DNA of 64,000 nucleotides from contig CAZDWC010000001.1 of the NCBI GenBank assembly GCA_964509075.1, positions 372,001 to 436,000 on the forward strand, given 5' to 3'. Below the pieces are notes generated by a model. It worked only from the letters and a program-made list of their open reading frames with translations, was not told the origin of the DNA and ran no database searches. The position numbers and the translations under genes were made by a program. The DNA comes from UBA7239 sp964509075. GTDB lineage: Bacteria; Pseudomonadota; Gammaproteobacteria; Pseudomonadales; UBA7239. Of the stretch, positions 51,945-60,517 are shown in pieces. Positions within the stretch are counted from its first letter, which is position 1; the number at the start of each line of letters is the position of its first letter.

Positions 51945-52688
51945 ATGGCTGACGCGCTCGTCAATCGCCTGGCTGGTTATTGCTATCAACTGGATCGCGA
52001 CAGCGTGCTCAATTTCATGGGCTACAGCGATCCGTCAAAAGCCCGCAAGCCGGTGCTGAAAATTGCCGATGAACACATGGCCCGCGCCGGGGAATTTGCC
52101 GAGCCGTGGGCCGCGAGCGTTGAAGTGCCGTTGTGCGGCATCGAGAATGACAGGATCCATCTGAAACACGGCGTGGATCAGGTGGTGCTGCACAGCGAAC
52201 AATTGCCGAAAATCTTGCGCAACGCGGAATCTGTGGTGATTCTGTTGGCGAGTGCCGGTGATAAATCCACCGAAGAGTCGCGGCGCTTGATGGCCGAAGG
52301 CAAGCAGGGTCAGGCGCTGGCCGTGGATGCCGTCGGTTCTGCCATGGTGGTGGAGGCGATGAAGGCGCTGACCGATATTGTCGCTGCCGAAGCCGAACAG
52401 CGCGGTTACGGCACCACACTGCGCGTGGGGCCCGGTTATACCGGCTGGCATTTCGGGGACCAGGCGATCCTGTTCAAATTTTTTGAGGGTCGCGAAGGGC
52501 TGCCGATCACCATGAGTGACGGCATCATGATGCGCCCGCAGAAATCCCTGCTCGGCATGGTGGGCCTGAATCCCGGTGGCCGCAAAGCGCCGGAAATCGA
52601 ACCCTGCCGCCTGTGCGATTTGCAAAACTGCATGATGCGCAAGGCGCCGTTCCGGGGCGCTGCCGGCGACGGGGCTGGTAATGAGTAG
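51945..52688 (+). CDS. MetH activation-domain-like protein
   Basis: A 247-residue protein related to the SAM-binding reactivation domain of cobalamin-dependent methionine synthase. The C-terminal half has RVGPGYTGWHFGDQAILFKF and DGIMMRPQKSLLGMVGLNPGG, matching the P-G-Y-x-G-W...M-x-P-x-K-S-x-x-G core. It ends in a CRLCDLQNC cysteine motif. Stand-alone versions occur beside corrinoid methyltransferases. No corrinoid protein or methyltransferase is in this window. It starts 8 bases after the MetF-like stop, so it belongs to the same operon. Confidence 0.8.
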   Translation: MADALVNRLAGYCYQLDRDSVLNFMGYSDPSKARKPVLKIADEHMARAGEFAEPWAASVEVPLCGIENDRIHLKHGVDQVVLHSEQLPKILRNAESVVILLASAGDKSTEESRRLMAEGKQGQALAVDAVGSAMVVEAMKALTDIVAAEAEQRGYGTTLRVGPGYTGWHFGDQAILFKFFEGREGLPITMSDGIMMRPQKSLLGMVGLNPGGRKAPEIEPCRLCDLQNCMMRKAPFRGAAGDGAGNE

Positions 52689-52787
52689 TGCGACATACCA
52701 CCAGTTTTTACACGCCCTATATTTGCCTAGAATGCAGGCCTTTACTGGTCTGCGTTTGTCCAGAACCTTGCTCGGAGAGTGTGAGTC

Positions 52788-53645
52788 ATGAGCCGTCCCA
52801 ATACCGCCACCTTGCTGTTGCGCTGCCAGGATCAGAAAGGCCTGAATGCGGCCATCGCCAACCTGCTGGTGCGCCACAATATCAATATCCTGGATGCGCA
52901 ACAGCACACGGATGAAGAGGCCGGTATCTTTTTTCACCGCGTGTATTTTGATGTGGTGGACATGCCTACGAGCCGTGAGCAGTTCCAGGCCGAACTTGCC
53001 GCCGAGTGTGAAAAATTCCAGATGGAATGGCGTCTGTCATTTGCCGAACAGAAAAAACGCGTGGCGATTTTTGTCTCCAAATACGAGCACTGCATTTACG
53101 ATTTATTGCTGCGCCACAAGGTTGGTGAGTTGAATTGCGACATCCCGCTGATCATCTCCAACCACGAAGACCTGCGCTACTTTGCCGATGTGTTCAAGAT
53201 TCCTTACTTTGTGTTCCCGATCAACAAAGACAACAAGCACGAACAGGAGCTGAAAGAGATCGCATTGCTGCAAGAATATAATATCGACCTGATTGTCATG
53301 GCGCGCTACATGCAGGTGCTGTCGGACAACATGATCAACACTTTCCCGCATCGCATCATCAATATCCATCACTCGACACTGCCGGCGTTCAAGGGGGCGA
53401 AGCCTTATCATCAGGCGTTTGAGCGCGGTGTGAAACTGGTGGGTGCCACAGCGCACTACGCCACGGCTGATCTCGATGAAGGCCCGATCATCGCGCAGGG
53501 CGTGGAAGGCAGTTCACACGAAGACACCATCGACGATCTGGTGCGCAAGGGTCGCGACATCGAGCGCGTGACATTGGCGCAGGCTGTGCGCGCGCACCTT
53601 GAAGATCGCATCATTGTCTACGGGCATCGCACCATCGTTTTCTGA
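52788..53645 (+). CDS. purU: Formyltetrahydrofolate deformylase
   Basis: A 285-residue protein. An N-terminal ACT domain (residues 1-85, TLLLRCQDQKGLNAAIANLL) precedes a formyltransferase-fold hydrolase domain. Catalytic segments are NIHHSTLPAFKGAKPYHQAF and GATAHYATADLDEGPIIAQ. It releases formate from 10-formyl-THF and so recycles free folate. With the three preceding genes it gives a route from methyl-THF or methylene-THF toward formate, though the cyclohydrolase/dehydrogenase step must be encoded elsewhere. It follows the previous gene by 99 bases. Confidence 0.95.
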   Translation: MSRPNTATLLLRCQDQKGLNAAIANLLVRHNINILDAQQHTDEEAGIFFHRVYFDVVDMPTSREQFQAELAAECEKFQMEWRLSFAEQKKRVAIFVSKYEHCIYDLLLRHKVGELNCDIPLIISNHEDLRYFADVFKIPYFVFPINKDNKHEQELKEIALLQEYNIDLIVMARYMQVLSDNMINTFPHRIINIHHSTLPAFKGAKPYHQAFERGVKLVGATAHYATADLDEGPIIAQGVEGSSHEDTIDDLVRKGRDIERVTLAQAVRAHLEDRIIVYGHRTIVF

Positions 53646-53697
53646 TTTCTTGAACGCGTTTTTTTAATTGACAGCAAACCAACGAGAAGAGGTTTTT

Positions 53698-54492
53698 ATG
53701 GGCGCAAGACTGGAAGGTAAGGTGGCGATTGTCACAGGTGCTGCGAGCGGCATTGGTCGCGGTACGGCGGAGCTGTTGTTGCAGCACGGTGCAAAGGTGG
53801 TAGTGGCTGATCTCAACGAAGAAGGCGGCAAAGCCACGGTGGCTGAGCTTGGCGCCAACACACGTTTCTTCAAATGTGATGTCACCAGCGAAGAAAGCGT
53901 GAAAGCGATGATCGATTTCACGGTTGCCGAATTCGGCAAGCTGGACATCATCCACAACAATGCTGGTGCTTTCGGTGCGCGTGGTGCCGTGGAAGAGATT
54001 TCCGTCAAGGATTTCGATTTCACGTTTGCGCTGCTGGTGCGCTCCGTGTTCCTCGGCTGCAAATATGCAGCCATCCAGATGCGCAAGCAGGGCACGGGTG
54101 GCTCCATCATCAACACCGCCAGTATTTCCGCCACCACGCCGGGTTACGGTCCGCATATCTATCAGGCGGCGAAAGCGGCGGTGTTGCAGCTTTCCAAGAC
54201 GTTTGCACTGGAACTCGCTGAACAGAAAATTCGCGTGAACTGCGTATCACCGGGTGGCGTGTACACGCCGCTGGTGGGCAACGCTATTGGTCTGGATGCA
54301 GAAACCACCAAGAAAGTCGGCGAAGGCATGGGCGCGACGCTGCCGATGAACCGCCCGGGTTATCCGCTGGATATCGCGCGCGGTGTCTTGTTCTTTGCGT
54401 CTGAGGATTCCGAGTTCATCATCGGTCAGAACATGATCATTGACGGCGGTGAATCACTGGGCAAGAAATTCAAGGATCAAGGTATTCACTGA
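53698..54492 (+). CDS. Short-chain dehydrogenase/reductase
   Basis: A 264-residue classical SDR. TGAASGIG is at residues 13-20, D38 (VVVADLNEE) follows strand 2 as in NAD enzymes, NNAG is present, and the catalytic pair is Y155 and K159. The C-terminal IIGQNMIIDGGES is typical. ATG at 53698 has AGAGG just upstream and gives the normal length; the earlier codon adds ten unconserved residues. It follows purU on the same strand and may oxidise an alcohol or aldehyde related to the one-carbon module, but this is inference. A terminator-like hairpin follows. Confidence 0.92.
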   Translation: MGARLEGKVAIVTGAASGIGRGTAELLLQHGAKVVVADLNEEGGKATVAELGANTRFFKCDVTSEESVKAMIDFTVAEFGKLDIIHNNAGAFGARGAVEEISVKDFDFTFALLVRSVFLGCKYAAIQMRKQGTGGSIINTASISATTPGYGPHIYQAAKAAVLQLSKTFALELAEQKIRVNCVSPGGVYTPLVGNAIGLDAETTKKVGEGMGATLPMNRPGYPLDIARGVLFFASEDSEFIIGQNMIIDGGESLGKKFKDQGIH

Positions 54493-54503
54493 TCGTTGTG
54501 CTG

Positions 54504-54530
54504 TAAGGGCAGTCCTTGTGGCTGCCCTTA
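54504..54530. terminator. Hairpin between convergent SDR and acidic-protein genes
   Basis: TAAGGGCAG and CTGCCCTTA form a perfect 9-base stem around TCCTTGTGG. No long T-run follows in either direction, so termination may be weak or bidirectional. Confidence 0.55.
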
Positions 54531-54540
54531 TTGAAAGCCA

Positions 54541-54765
54541 TCAATAATCGTAACCTTCTTCCCAGTCTTCGTTTTCGGCGATGGAATTGAAGTGCTCGTC
54601 TTCATCCTGCTCGTCTTCGTCGTCATCCCAGAACGGGTCGTAATCGTCTTCCAGCTCGTTGTTCGCGGGCGTGTCGTCGGTAACGGCATTGCCTTCCATG
54701 TCTTCGATCTGGAAGCCTTCAGCGGTTTCAAAAGATTCTTCCTGGTGTTTCTTGCGGCGGGACAT
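54541..54765 (-). CDS. Small strongly acidic protein
   Basis: A 74-residue protein beginning with a basic patch (MSRRKKH) and then almost entirely acidic: ELEDDYDPFWDDDEDEQDED is its core, and it ends NEDWEEGYDY. GGAG lies 8 bases before the ATG. Its net charge and lack of hydrophobic core suggest a disordered partner of a basic protein or a nucleic-acid mimic. No family is recognised. It is divergent from the PF13769 gene. Confidence 0.6.
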   Translation of the reverse strand: MSRRKKHQEESFETAEGFQIEDMEGNAVTDDTPANNELEDDYDPFWDDDEDEQDEDEHFNSIAENEDWEEGYDY

Positions 54766-54859
54766 GGACTGGTCTCCAAAAGGGTCTGCGCGGGGGATGC
54801 TGGTATTATGGCAGAACCGCTCTGATTGCGTTAGATCGGATCAAACTTTCGAGGTAGAT

Positions 54860-55204
54860 ATGGCAGAAGTCAAAGTAACGTACTGGCGTGATATTCCCTG
54901 CTCGGTACAGGTGAAAGAGGGGCGAGGCAACCGCGCCAGTGTTGAATTGCCGAAGATTTACATGGTGACGGTCGATTCGGTGGCCACAAAAACGGGTGCT
55001 ACGAGTTCGGAGGACTATGCTGCCGGTTTTCGTATCGAGAAATCCGAGCAGGACAGCGGTGGTGATCTGAAAGCCCTTGCGCAACAGATTGCTGATGAAC
55101 TGGTCGCGAAGTATCCGCGCGAATGGCTGTGGGAGCAGCGCGACAAGGCCGGCATTGATGCTGCTGGCCAGGCATTGGCAGAAGCCGAAGCGGTGGCGGA
55201 GTAA
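54860..55204 (+). CDS. PF13769 'virulence factor' family protein
   Basis: A 114-residue protein beginning MAEVKVTYWRDIPCSVQVKE. It contains the central NRASVELPKIYMVTVDSVAT and the C-terminal helix ELVAKYPREWLWEQRDKAG. These match my recollection of the Pfam family named 'Virulence factor', whose role is uncharacterised. I recall this family also near one-carbon genes in other proteobacteria, which would fit the module upstream. GAGG lies 5 bases before the ATG. yicC begins 4 bases after its stop. Confidence 0.7.
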   Translation: MAEVKVTYWRDIPCSVQVKEGRGNRASVELPKIYMVTVDSVATKTGATSSEDYAAGFRIEKSEQDSGGDLKALAQQIADELVAKYPREWLWEQRDKAGIDAAGQALAEAEAVAE

Positions 55205-55208
55205 GCGT

Positions 55209-56069
55209 ATGCACAGCATGACGGCTTTTGCGCGCCGCGAGATCAACGAGAGCTGGGGTTCGCTGGTGTGGGAAATCCGCTCCGTCAACCATCGTTATCT
55301 GGAGCCGGGTTTTCGCCTGCCGGATACCTTCCGTTTTCTGGAATCCAGTTTGCGCGAGCAACTGCGCAAGCAGCTACAGCGCGGCAAGGTGGATTGCACG
55401 CTGCAATTCCAGCCGGCAGTGAATCGCGATGCGCTCAGCATTGATGAGGAACTTGCCAGGCGTTATGTGCAAGCAGCGGAAACGATCAATGGTTTTCTTG
55501 TTGCGCCAGCGCCGTTAAGTGCTGCCGACTTTTTGTTTCGCCCAGGTGTGCTGTGTGAAACCGGGCCCGATCGTGAAACGGTGACGGCGGTTGCGCTGGA
55601 GTTGTTTGCGGCTGCGTTGGCAGATCTGAAATCAGTGCGCGCGCGTGAAGGTGCCGAGCTCGCCGTGTTCATTGGCGAGCGCTTGCAAAAAATGCGCGAG
55701 CAGGCGGCAGTCGTGCGTGCAGCCTTGCCGGATATTCTGGCAGCGCAAAAACAGAAACTGCGCGACCGGTTGGCTGAGTTGCAAGGTGAACTGAATCAGG
55801 ATCGCATCGAACAGGAGCTGGTACATCTGGCGCAGCGTTGCGATGTCGATGAGGAACTGGATCGGCTCGATACGCATATCGGCGAAGTATTCCGCATTGT
55901 GCAGAGCAAGGACGCAGTGGGTCGCAAGCTGGATTTTCTGATGCAGGAGTTGAATCGCGAAGCCAATACCCTGTCATCCAAGTCCATCAGTTCCACTACC
56001 ACACAGGCGGCAGTTGAACTGAAAGTATTGATCGAACAGGCGCGCGAGCAAGTGCAAAATATTGAGTAA
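55209..56069 (+). CDS. yicC: YicC-family endoribonuclease
   Basis: A 286-residue YicC-like protein. The N-terminal domain begins MHSMTAFARREI and contains WEIRSVNHRYLEPGFRLP and FLESSLREQLRKQLQRGKVD. The C-terminal DUF1732 region has DVDEELDRLDTHI, KLDFLMQELNREANTLSSKS and the final AAVELKVLIEQAREQVQNIE. YicC is a stress-related RNase that can degrade small RNAs. GGAG seven bases upstream of the ATG overlaps the previous gene's end, so translation is likely coupled. Confidence 0.95.
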   Translation: MHSMTAFARREINESWGSLVWEIRSVNHRYLEPGFRLPDTFRFLESSLREQLRKQLQRGKVDCTLQFQPAVNRDALSIDEELARRYVQAAETINGFLVAPAPLSAADFLFRPGVLCETGPDRETVTAVALELFAAALADLKSVRAREGAELAVFIGERLQKMREQAAVVRAALPDILAAQKQKLRDRLAELQGELNQDRIEQELVHLAQRCDVDEELDRLDTHIGEVFRIVQSKDAVGRKLDFLMQELNREANTLSSKSISSTTTQAAVELKVLIEQAREQVQNIE

Positions 56070-56072
56070 ACG

Positions 56073-56110
56073 CGACCCCTCCGGCGCTCCGGAGAGGGGC
56101 GAGGGGGTCA
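56073..56110. repeat. REP-like palindrome between yicC and the M48 peptidase gene
   Basis: CCCCTCCGG, loop CGCT, and CCGG-AG-AGGGG form a GC-rich hairpin with a 2-base bulge, followed by CGAGGGGGTCAACG. It resembles the element at 20619-20644 and overlaps the M48 stop region. Confidence 0.6.
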
Positions 56111-56983
56111 ACGTATCTCCTGCCGGAAGCGTTTTTCCAGAGTGGCCAGTGTGCTGCTGACTCGCAAGGTGTTCATCGCTGTGGCCATGGCTTGCAAACG
56201 GTCTGCTGGCTTGGGATGGGTTTGCAGCAATAGTGCGAGGCCGTTGTCGTTGGCAGCGCGCGCATCGAGTTTCTGCATCACGGCGACAAAGGCATACGGG
56301 TCGTAGCCGGCATTGCTCATCAGGGTCAAGGCATCGCGATCCGCTTCAAATTCGTCACCTTTGTCCAGTCCGCGCGCGTAGAGTTGTTTGGATGCGTTGA
56401 CAACGCGCTCGCCGAGTTCACGTTCCTGCGCCGATTGTTGGCGGTTATTGTTCAGCATCATGCCGACATCGGCGGCAGCGCCGAGCAGGTTGTTTTTCTG
56501 CACAGCTTGCAAATGGTGCTTGTGGGTGACGTGCTGGATTTCATGTGCGAGCACGCCGGCGAGTTCGGCCTCGTTGTCGAGCAGGTTCAGCAGGCCGCGC
56601 GTGACAAATATATAACCGCCGGGGGCGGCGAAGGCGTTGACGTCGCGGTCATCGAGCACCCCGAATTGCCACTCCAGTCCGGGGCGTGTGCTGAACAGCG
56701 TCACCCAGCGGCCGACGCGGTTGACGTATTGCTGCGCGCGTTGGTCGCGATCCAGTGGCACGGCGCCCACCAGTGTTGCAGCCATGTGATAGCCGATATC
56801 CATTTCGGCATCGGCGGATTTTTCACCGCTTTCAGCCAGTTTCTGGCCCACTTTCTGGATAGTGTTGACGTCGATGTTGTCCAGCAGGCCGGCGTGAGTG
56901 ATCAGCGCACAACTTAGTGTTGCTGCTGCCAGCGCCGCTTGCGACAGGGAAAACAGTCGAAAAGGTTTGTGTGTGTGAAGCAT
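56108..56983 (-). CDS. M48-family periplasmic metalloprotease
   Basis: A 291-residue exported protein with an N-terminal signal (residues about 8-31). The zinc motif is HEIQH (147-151), with the third ligand in GDEFEADRDA (about residue 213). ALTLMSNAGYDPYAFVAVMQKL and HPKPADRLQAM match the BepA/YfgC-like M48 group. It would degrade or assist periplasmic or outer-membrane proteins. It is the last gene of an operon led by the CHASE2 adenylate cyclase. Confidence 0.93.
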   Translation of the reverse strand: MLHTHKPFRLFSLSQAALAAATLSCALITHAGLLDNIDVNTIQKVGQKLAESGEKSADAEMDIGYHMAATLVGAVPLDRDQRAQQYVNRVGRWVTLFSTRPGLEWQFGVLDDRDVNAFAAPGGYIFVTRGLLNLLDNEAELAGVLAHEIQHVTHKHHLQAVQKNNLLGAAADVGMMLNNNRQQSAQERELGERVVNASKQLYARGLDKGDEFEADRDALTLMSNAGYDPYAFVAVMQKLDARAANDNGLALLLQTHPKPADRLQAMATAMNTLRVSSTLATLEKRFRQEIR

Positions 56984-56995
56984 GACAAGTCTCCT

Positions 56996-57469
56996 TCAGC
57001 GCGGTGTCGGCAGGTTGCCGGCTTTGCCAAAACGCAGCGCTTCTTCGCGGCTGACGGTGTACTGATCCAGTTTGGCCAGTTCGTCTTCATCTTCGCGGGC
57101 GCGCTGCAGGTTTTCTTTTGACAGGCCGCGAATGCCGGTGGCAACCGTGGTTTCGCTGCGGCTGGCCTTGTTCAGGGCGGCAAGACCGCTGAGCGCCGAG
57201 TCGCCGCCGCGTGCTGCGCCAGCGCTGCCCAAACGAACATTCAGCATGCGCACCCAGCCTTCGCCCTGTGCGGATTTGACCTGATACCAGGCGCCGCTGC
57301 GTTCACCTACTTCGACAGCGGTGCCGGGTGGCAGCTTGGCAAGTGTTGCTGCGCTGGCATCGGCAGACTTTTTCAATTCGGTGGCCATGCTGATTTGTCC
57401 GCTGTCGGCCTGTGCCTGCAGCGCGGCCAGTAGCATCAAGGCTGGCCAGTAGCGTGTGAGTCGCATCAT
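56996..57469 (-). CDS. Secreted SH3-domain protein
   Basis: A 157-residue protein with a signal peptide (MMRLTRYWPALMLLAALQAQA). A bacterial SH3-like domain spans residues about 28-80 (ATELKKSADASAATLAKLPP, then AVEVGERSGAWYQV and GEGWVRMLNVRLG). A helical, charged C-terminus follows. SH3b domains bind peptidoglycan or periplasmic partners. Its ATG overlaps the cyclase stop codon (ATGA-type overlap) and the M48 gene starts 12 bases after its stop, so the three are one operon. Confidence 0.88.
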   Translation of the reverse strand: MMRLTRYWPALMLLAALQAQADSGQISMATELKKSADASAATLAKLPPGTAVEVGERSGAWYQVKSAQGEGWVRMLNVRLGSAGAARGGDSALSGLAALNKASRSETTVATGIRGLSKENLQRAREDEDELAKLDQYTVSREEALRFGKAGNLPTPR

Positions 57470-59319
57470 GAGGTTTTCCTCCTCGGTTCGTAGATATTGA
57501 CGGCTTCTTCGCGTCCCTTGACCTTGCAGGAGCCGTGCGGGATGAAATCAAAGTTGTCGCCGCAGAGGTCGCGTGTGCTTTGCGAGACCAGAATGCGGGC
57601 AATGCCCTTGGTCATGCCTTCGAGGCGGCTGCCGAGATTCACGGTATCGCCAATGGCGGTGTACTCCAGTCGCTGTTCGCAACCGAGCATGCCGACCACC
57701 GCCGGCCCTGAGTGTATGCCGATACCGACATCGAATTCCGTGAGCCCGCGTGCATCGCGAAAGTGCAGCAGTTCGTCCACCATGTCCAGTGCGGCATTGA
57801 CGGCATGCACGGCGTGATCGGCATCGCTCACGGGTGCGCCCCAGAACGCCATAATGGCGTCGCCGATGAATTTATCCAGCGTGCCCTTGTTCTTGAAAAT
57901 CACCCCCACCTGTTGTGTGAAATAGGCGTTGAGCAAGGTCATGATTTCGGCGGCAGAGGCTTTTTCCGACATCGACGTGAAGCCACGAATATCGGAAAAC
58001 AGCACGCTGATTTCGCAATTGCGCCCTGCGAGTGTGGCTTCATTCAGGCCTTCGTTGGCCAGCTGTTCAACCACCAAGGGGTCGAGGAAGCGTCCGAACA
58101 TGTCGATAGCGGCCTGTCGTGCCTGTCGCTCCTCGAAGTAGCGCAAAGCCGTGCCGCTGCCGAGCAGCAGCGTGCTGGCCAGCAGTGGCGTGATGACCGG
58201 CAGCAGGATGTGTTGGCGGATCAGCAGGGCACTGGCTGTGAACAGCAACACGGCGGCGCCGACCGTATAAAGGGCTGTCGGCAGCAGCGGTTTCCTGCAG
58301 CGCAGACGCCAGTAGAGCCAGGCAATCAGAGGCAGCGACAGTGCGGAACCGTACCAGCTTTCGTAGTGCAGCCAGCGGCTGTTCTTCAGGTTGTCATAAG
58401 CGTTGGCCAGCAGGTAGAGGCCGGGATATTGTGCGTTGATGGGCGTGGGGCGCAGGTCGTGTAGGCCGGCGGCGGTTGAGCCGATGAATACAATCTTGCC
58501 GCGCAGTGCCGGTTCACCGCTGCCGTTTTGCACCTGTTGCCAGAGATCGGCATAGCTGTGGCGCGAGTACGGAGAATGACTGCCATCGCCTGCCCAGACC
58601 ATACGCAAGGGAGAGGGCGCGATTCGGGTGGGGGCGACCGGTGTGGCTTGCCGGTCTTCTGCCAGGATCAGCGGCATGGCGCGCAGCGTCCAGCCTTGCT
58701 GTTCCTTTTCGGTCTGGTAGTGACGGGCGATGCCGTCACTGTCGGCGAGGTAGTTGATCAGGCCCAGTTTCCAGCGTGCAGGGCTGCCCATAACTGGCAG
58801 CAGCAGGTCGGCGCGCGCATCTTCCCTGGCACTTGCGCTGCGCGTGATGGGTAGGTTGGCGGGATAGCTGTCGAGACGGCGCGCCTGGTCGGGCTCGGTG
58901 TTTTTCAGCTCCAGTGTCGGCAGAAAGATATTGTCGTGCTTGTCCAGCACTTCACCGAAATACTGGTCGAACTCTGGACGCTGTACGTCGGGTTCGCTGA
59001 ACCAGATATCGAACACGATGGCGCGCACGCCCTGTTGTAGCAGCCATTCGCAGAGCTCGGCGTGGGTGGCGCGCGGCCATGGCCAGCGACCGATACTGCC
59101 GGCCATGGCCTGCAGGCTGTAATCGTCGATATCGACCAGCACGATATCGGCATCGCCGCGCTCACGGCTGGACTGTTGGGCGGTGAGGGCGTCCAACCAG
59201 AGAAAATCGACATGGATGAGCGGCATCCAGCGTGCAGAGAGGCCTGACAGGACGAGCGCGATCAGCAGGGCTGCCGTCAGGAGATGCTGTTGCAGGCGTG
59301 CAGGCATACAGGAATCCAT
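57466..59319 (-). CDS. CHASE2-domain adenylate/guanylate cyclase
   Basis: A 617-residue membrane receptor cyclase. A first helix (residues about 13-30) leads to a periplasmic CHASE2 domain (about 35-310, with IVLVDIDDYSLQAM and RAIVFDIWFSEPD). Three helices follow (about 320-400), then a class III cyclase domain (about 430-615). The catalytic metal aspartates are in LFSDIRGFTSMSEK and FIGDAIMAFWGAP, and YTAIGDTVNLGSRLEG is present. It should make cAMP in response to an external signal. ATG at 59319 is used; ATG at 59307 is an alternative with a better ribosome site. The SH3 and M48 genes follow immediately. Confidence 0.93.
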   Translation of the reverse strand: MDSCMPARLQQHLLTAALLIALVLSGLSARWMPLIHVDFLWLDALTAQQSSRERGDADIVLVDIDDYSLQAMAGSIGRWPWPRATHAELCEWLLQQGVRAIVFDIWFSEPDVQRPEFDQYFGEVLDKHDNIFLPTLELKNTEPDQARRLDSYPANLPITRSASAREDARADLLLPVMGSPARWKLGLINYLADSDGIARHYQTEKEQQGWTLRAMPLILAEDRQATPVAPTRIAPSPLRMVWAGDGSHSPYSRHSYADLWQQVQNGSGEPALRGKIVFIGSTAAGLHDLRPTPINAQYPGLYLLANAYDNLKNSRWLHYESWYGSALSLPLIAWLYWRLRCRKPLLPTALYTVGAAVLLFTASALLIRQHILLPVITPLLASTLLLGSGTALRYFEERQARQAAIDMFGRFLDPLVVEQLANEGLNEATLAGRNCEISVLFSDIRGFTSMSEKASAAEIMTLLNAYFTQQVGVIFKNKGTLDKFIGDAIMAFWGAPVSDADHAVHAVNAALDMVDELLHFRDARGLTEFDVGIGIHSGPAVVGMLGCEQRLEYTAIGDTVNLGSRLEGMTKGIARILVSQSTRDLCGDNFDFIPHGSCKVKGREEAVNIYEPRRKTS

Positions 59320-59411
59320 GTATTGCAGGTGTGGCTGGTATAAAGGTCCGGCTTGTAAAGCCGCCGCTATTGTAGCAGTCTGGCCGCCTTTGCCAGACCC
59401 TGATTTTGCCG

Positions 59412-60458
59412 ATGAAACCTGTTCGATTCGCTCTCTGTTGTCTCCTGTTTTTTGCTGTGGTCACTGCCGAGGCAGCGCGTGTGGAAAAGCCCTATCTGGT
59501 GGAGGTGCCCGTTGCCAGTCAGGCTGCGGCTGACCGTAAACTGGCGGAGAACAATGGTTTGCAGTTGTTGCTGGAGCGACTGACCGGTCAGCCGTTGGCT
59601 GACAACGCTGCTGTGCGTGCCGCGTCAGTGGAAAGCGTGTTGTTGCGCGTAGGCTATGCAGAAGACAAGAGCCGTCCCGCGCCGGAGCTGGAAGTCGATG
59701 CGCCGCCGCCAGTCTGGTTGCTGCGGCTGGAGTTCTCTCCAACAGCGGTTGCGCAGCTGATGCGTGAGGCCGGGTTGTCACTGTGGCCGCTGGATCGTCC
59801 GCAGTTGCTGGTGGCATTGGTGGACGAAAACGGTATGCCCCTGTCGGCAGATGTGTCTGCGGCTTTTGAGCGTCAGGCGCGTGTGCGCGGATTGCCGGTG
59901 CGCATGGCGGCGGCAGACGTGGTTGCCGCTGCGCAAGGTTCGGATCCCAACCTGCTTGCCGGTGCCTTGGCAGGTAGTGGTGCGGATGCGTTGTTGCTGG
60001 TCAGACTGGCTGGCAGTGATGCAGCAGGTTGGCAGGCAGAAAGTCATTTGCGATTTCATGAGCAGGATTCAGCCCTGCAACAGCAAGGCGCCAGCCTCGA
60101 CGCGGCTTTTGCCTCGTTGACGCAGCAGGTGGCAGCGCAGTTGTCTGCCAGCTATCGCAATAGTGTCACTGCGGATACCGGAACAGTGTTGCTGCGCGTG
60201 CAGGTGGATAATGTTCAGGACTATGCAACCTATCAGCGCGTGCGTGAATTTCTGGAAAAACTGGATGCGGTGCAGCGTGTCAATATCGTGCAGGTGAAGG
60301 GTGCCACGGTGATTGCCGACATCGATGCCAAGGGGCGTGAAAGTTTTCGTGCGCTGGTGGCATTGTTCAGGAACCTGCAATGGCAGGAAGAAATTCTGCC
60401 GCCGCCCGGCAGTGATGCCGGCGTGCGCACGCAGTGGCGTTATCGCTGGGTGGAATGA
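59412..60458 (+). CDS. DUF2066-domain secreted protein
   Basis: A 348-residue protein with a signal peptide (MKPVRFALCCLLFFAVVTAEA). The conserved DUF2066 opening reads YLVEVPVASQAAADRKLA, followed by LLLERLTGQ and a middle region containing PQLLVALVDENGMPL. It ends EEILPPPGSDAGVRTQWRYR, then WVE. DUF2066 proteins are found in many gammaproteobacteria; their function is unknown to me. ATG at 59412 is chosen over TTG at 59406. It is divergent from the cyclase operon and 59 bases upstream of cysK. Confidence 0.85.
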   Translation: MKPVRFALCCLLFFAVVTAEAARVEKPYLVEVPVASQAAADRKLAENNGLQLLLERLTGQPLADNAAVRAASVESVLLRVGYAEDKSRPAPELEVDAPPPVWLLRLEFSPTAVAQLMREAGLSLWPLDRPQLLVALVDENGMPLSADVSAAFERQARVRGLPVRMAAADVVAAAQGSDPNLLAGALAGSGADALLLVRLAGSDAAGWQAESHLRFHEQDSALQQQGASLDAAFASLTQQVAAQLSASYRNSVTADTGTVLLRVQVDNVQDYATYQRVREFLEKLDAVQRVNIVQVKGATVIADIDAKGRESFRALVALFRNLQWQEEILPPPGSDAGVRTQWRYRWVE

Positions 60459-60517
60459 GTTTCTGTGTGGAGTGCCTAGCGCGCTCGATTTATTGGTGAT
60501 TTTTTTCGGAGGCAGTC

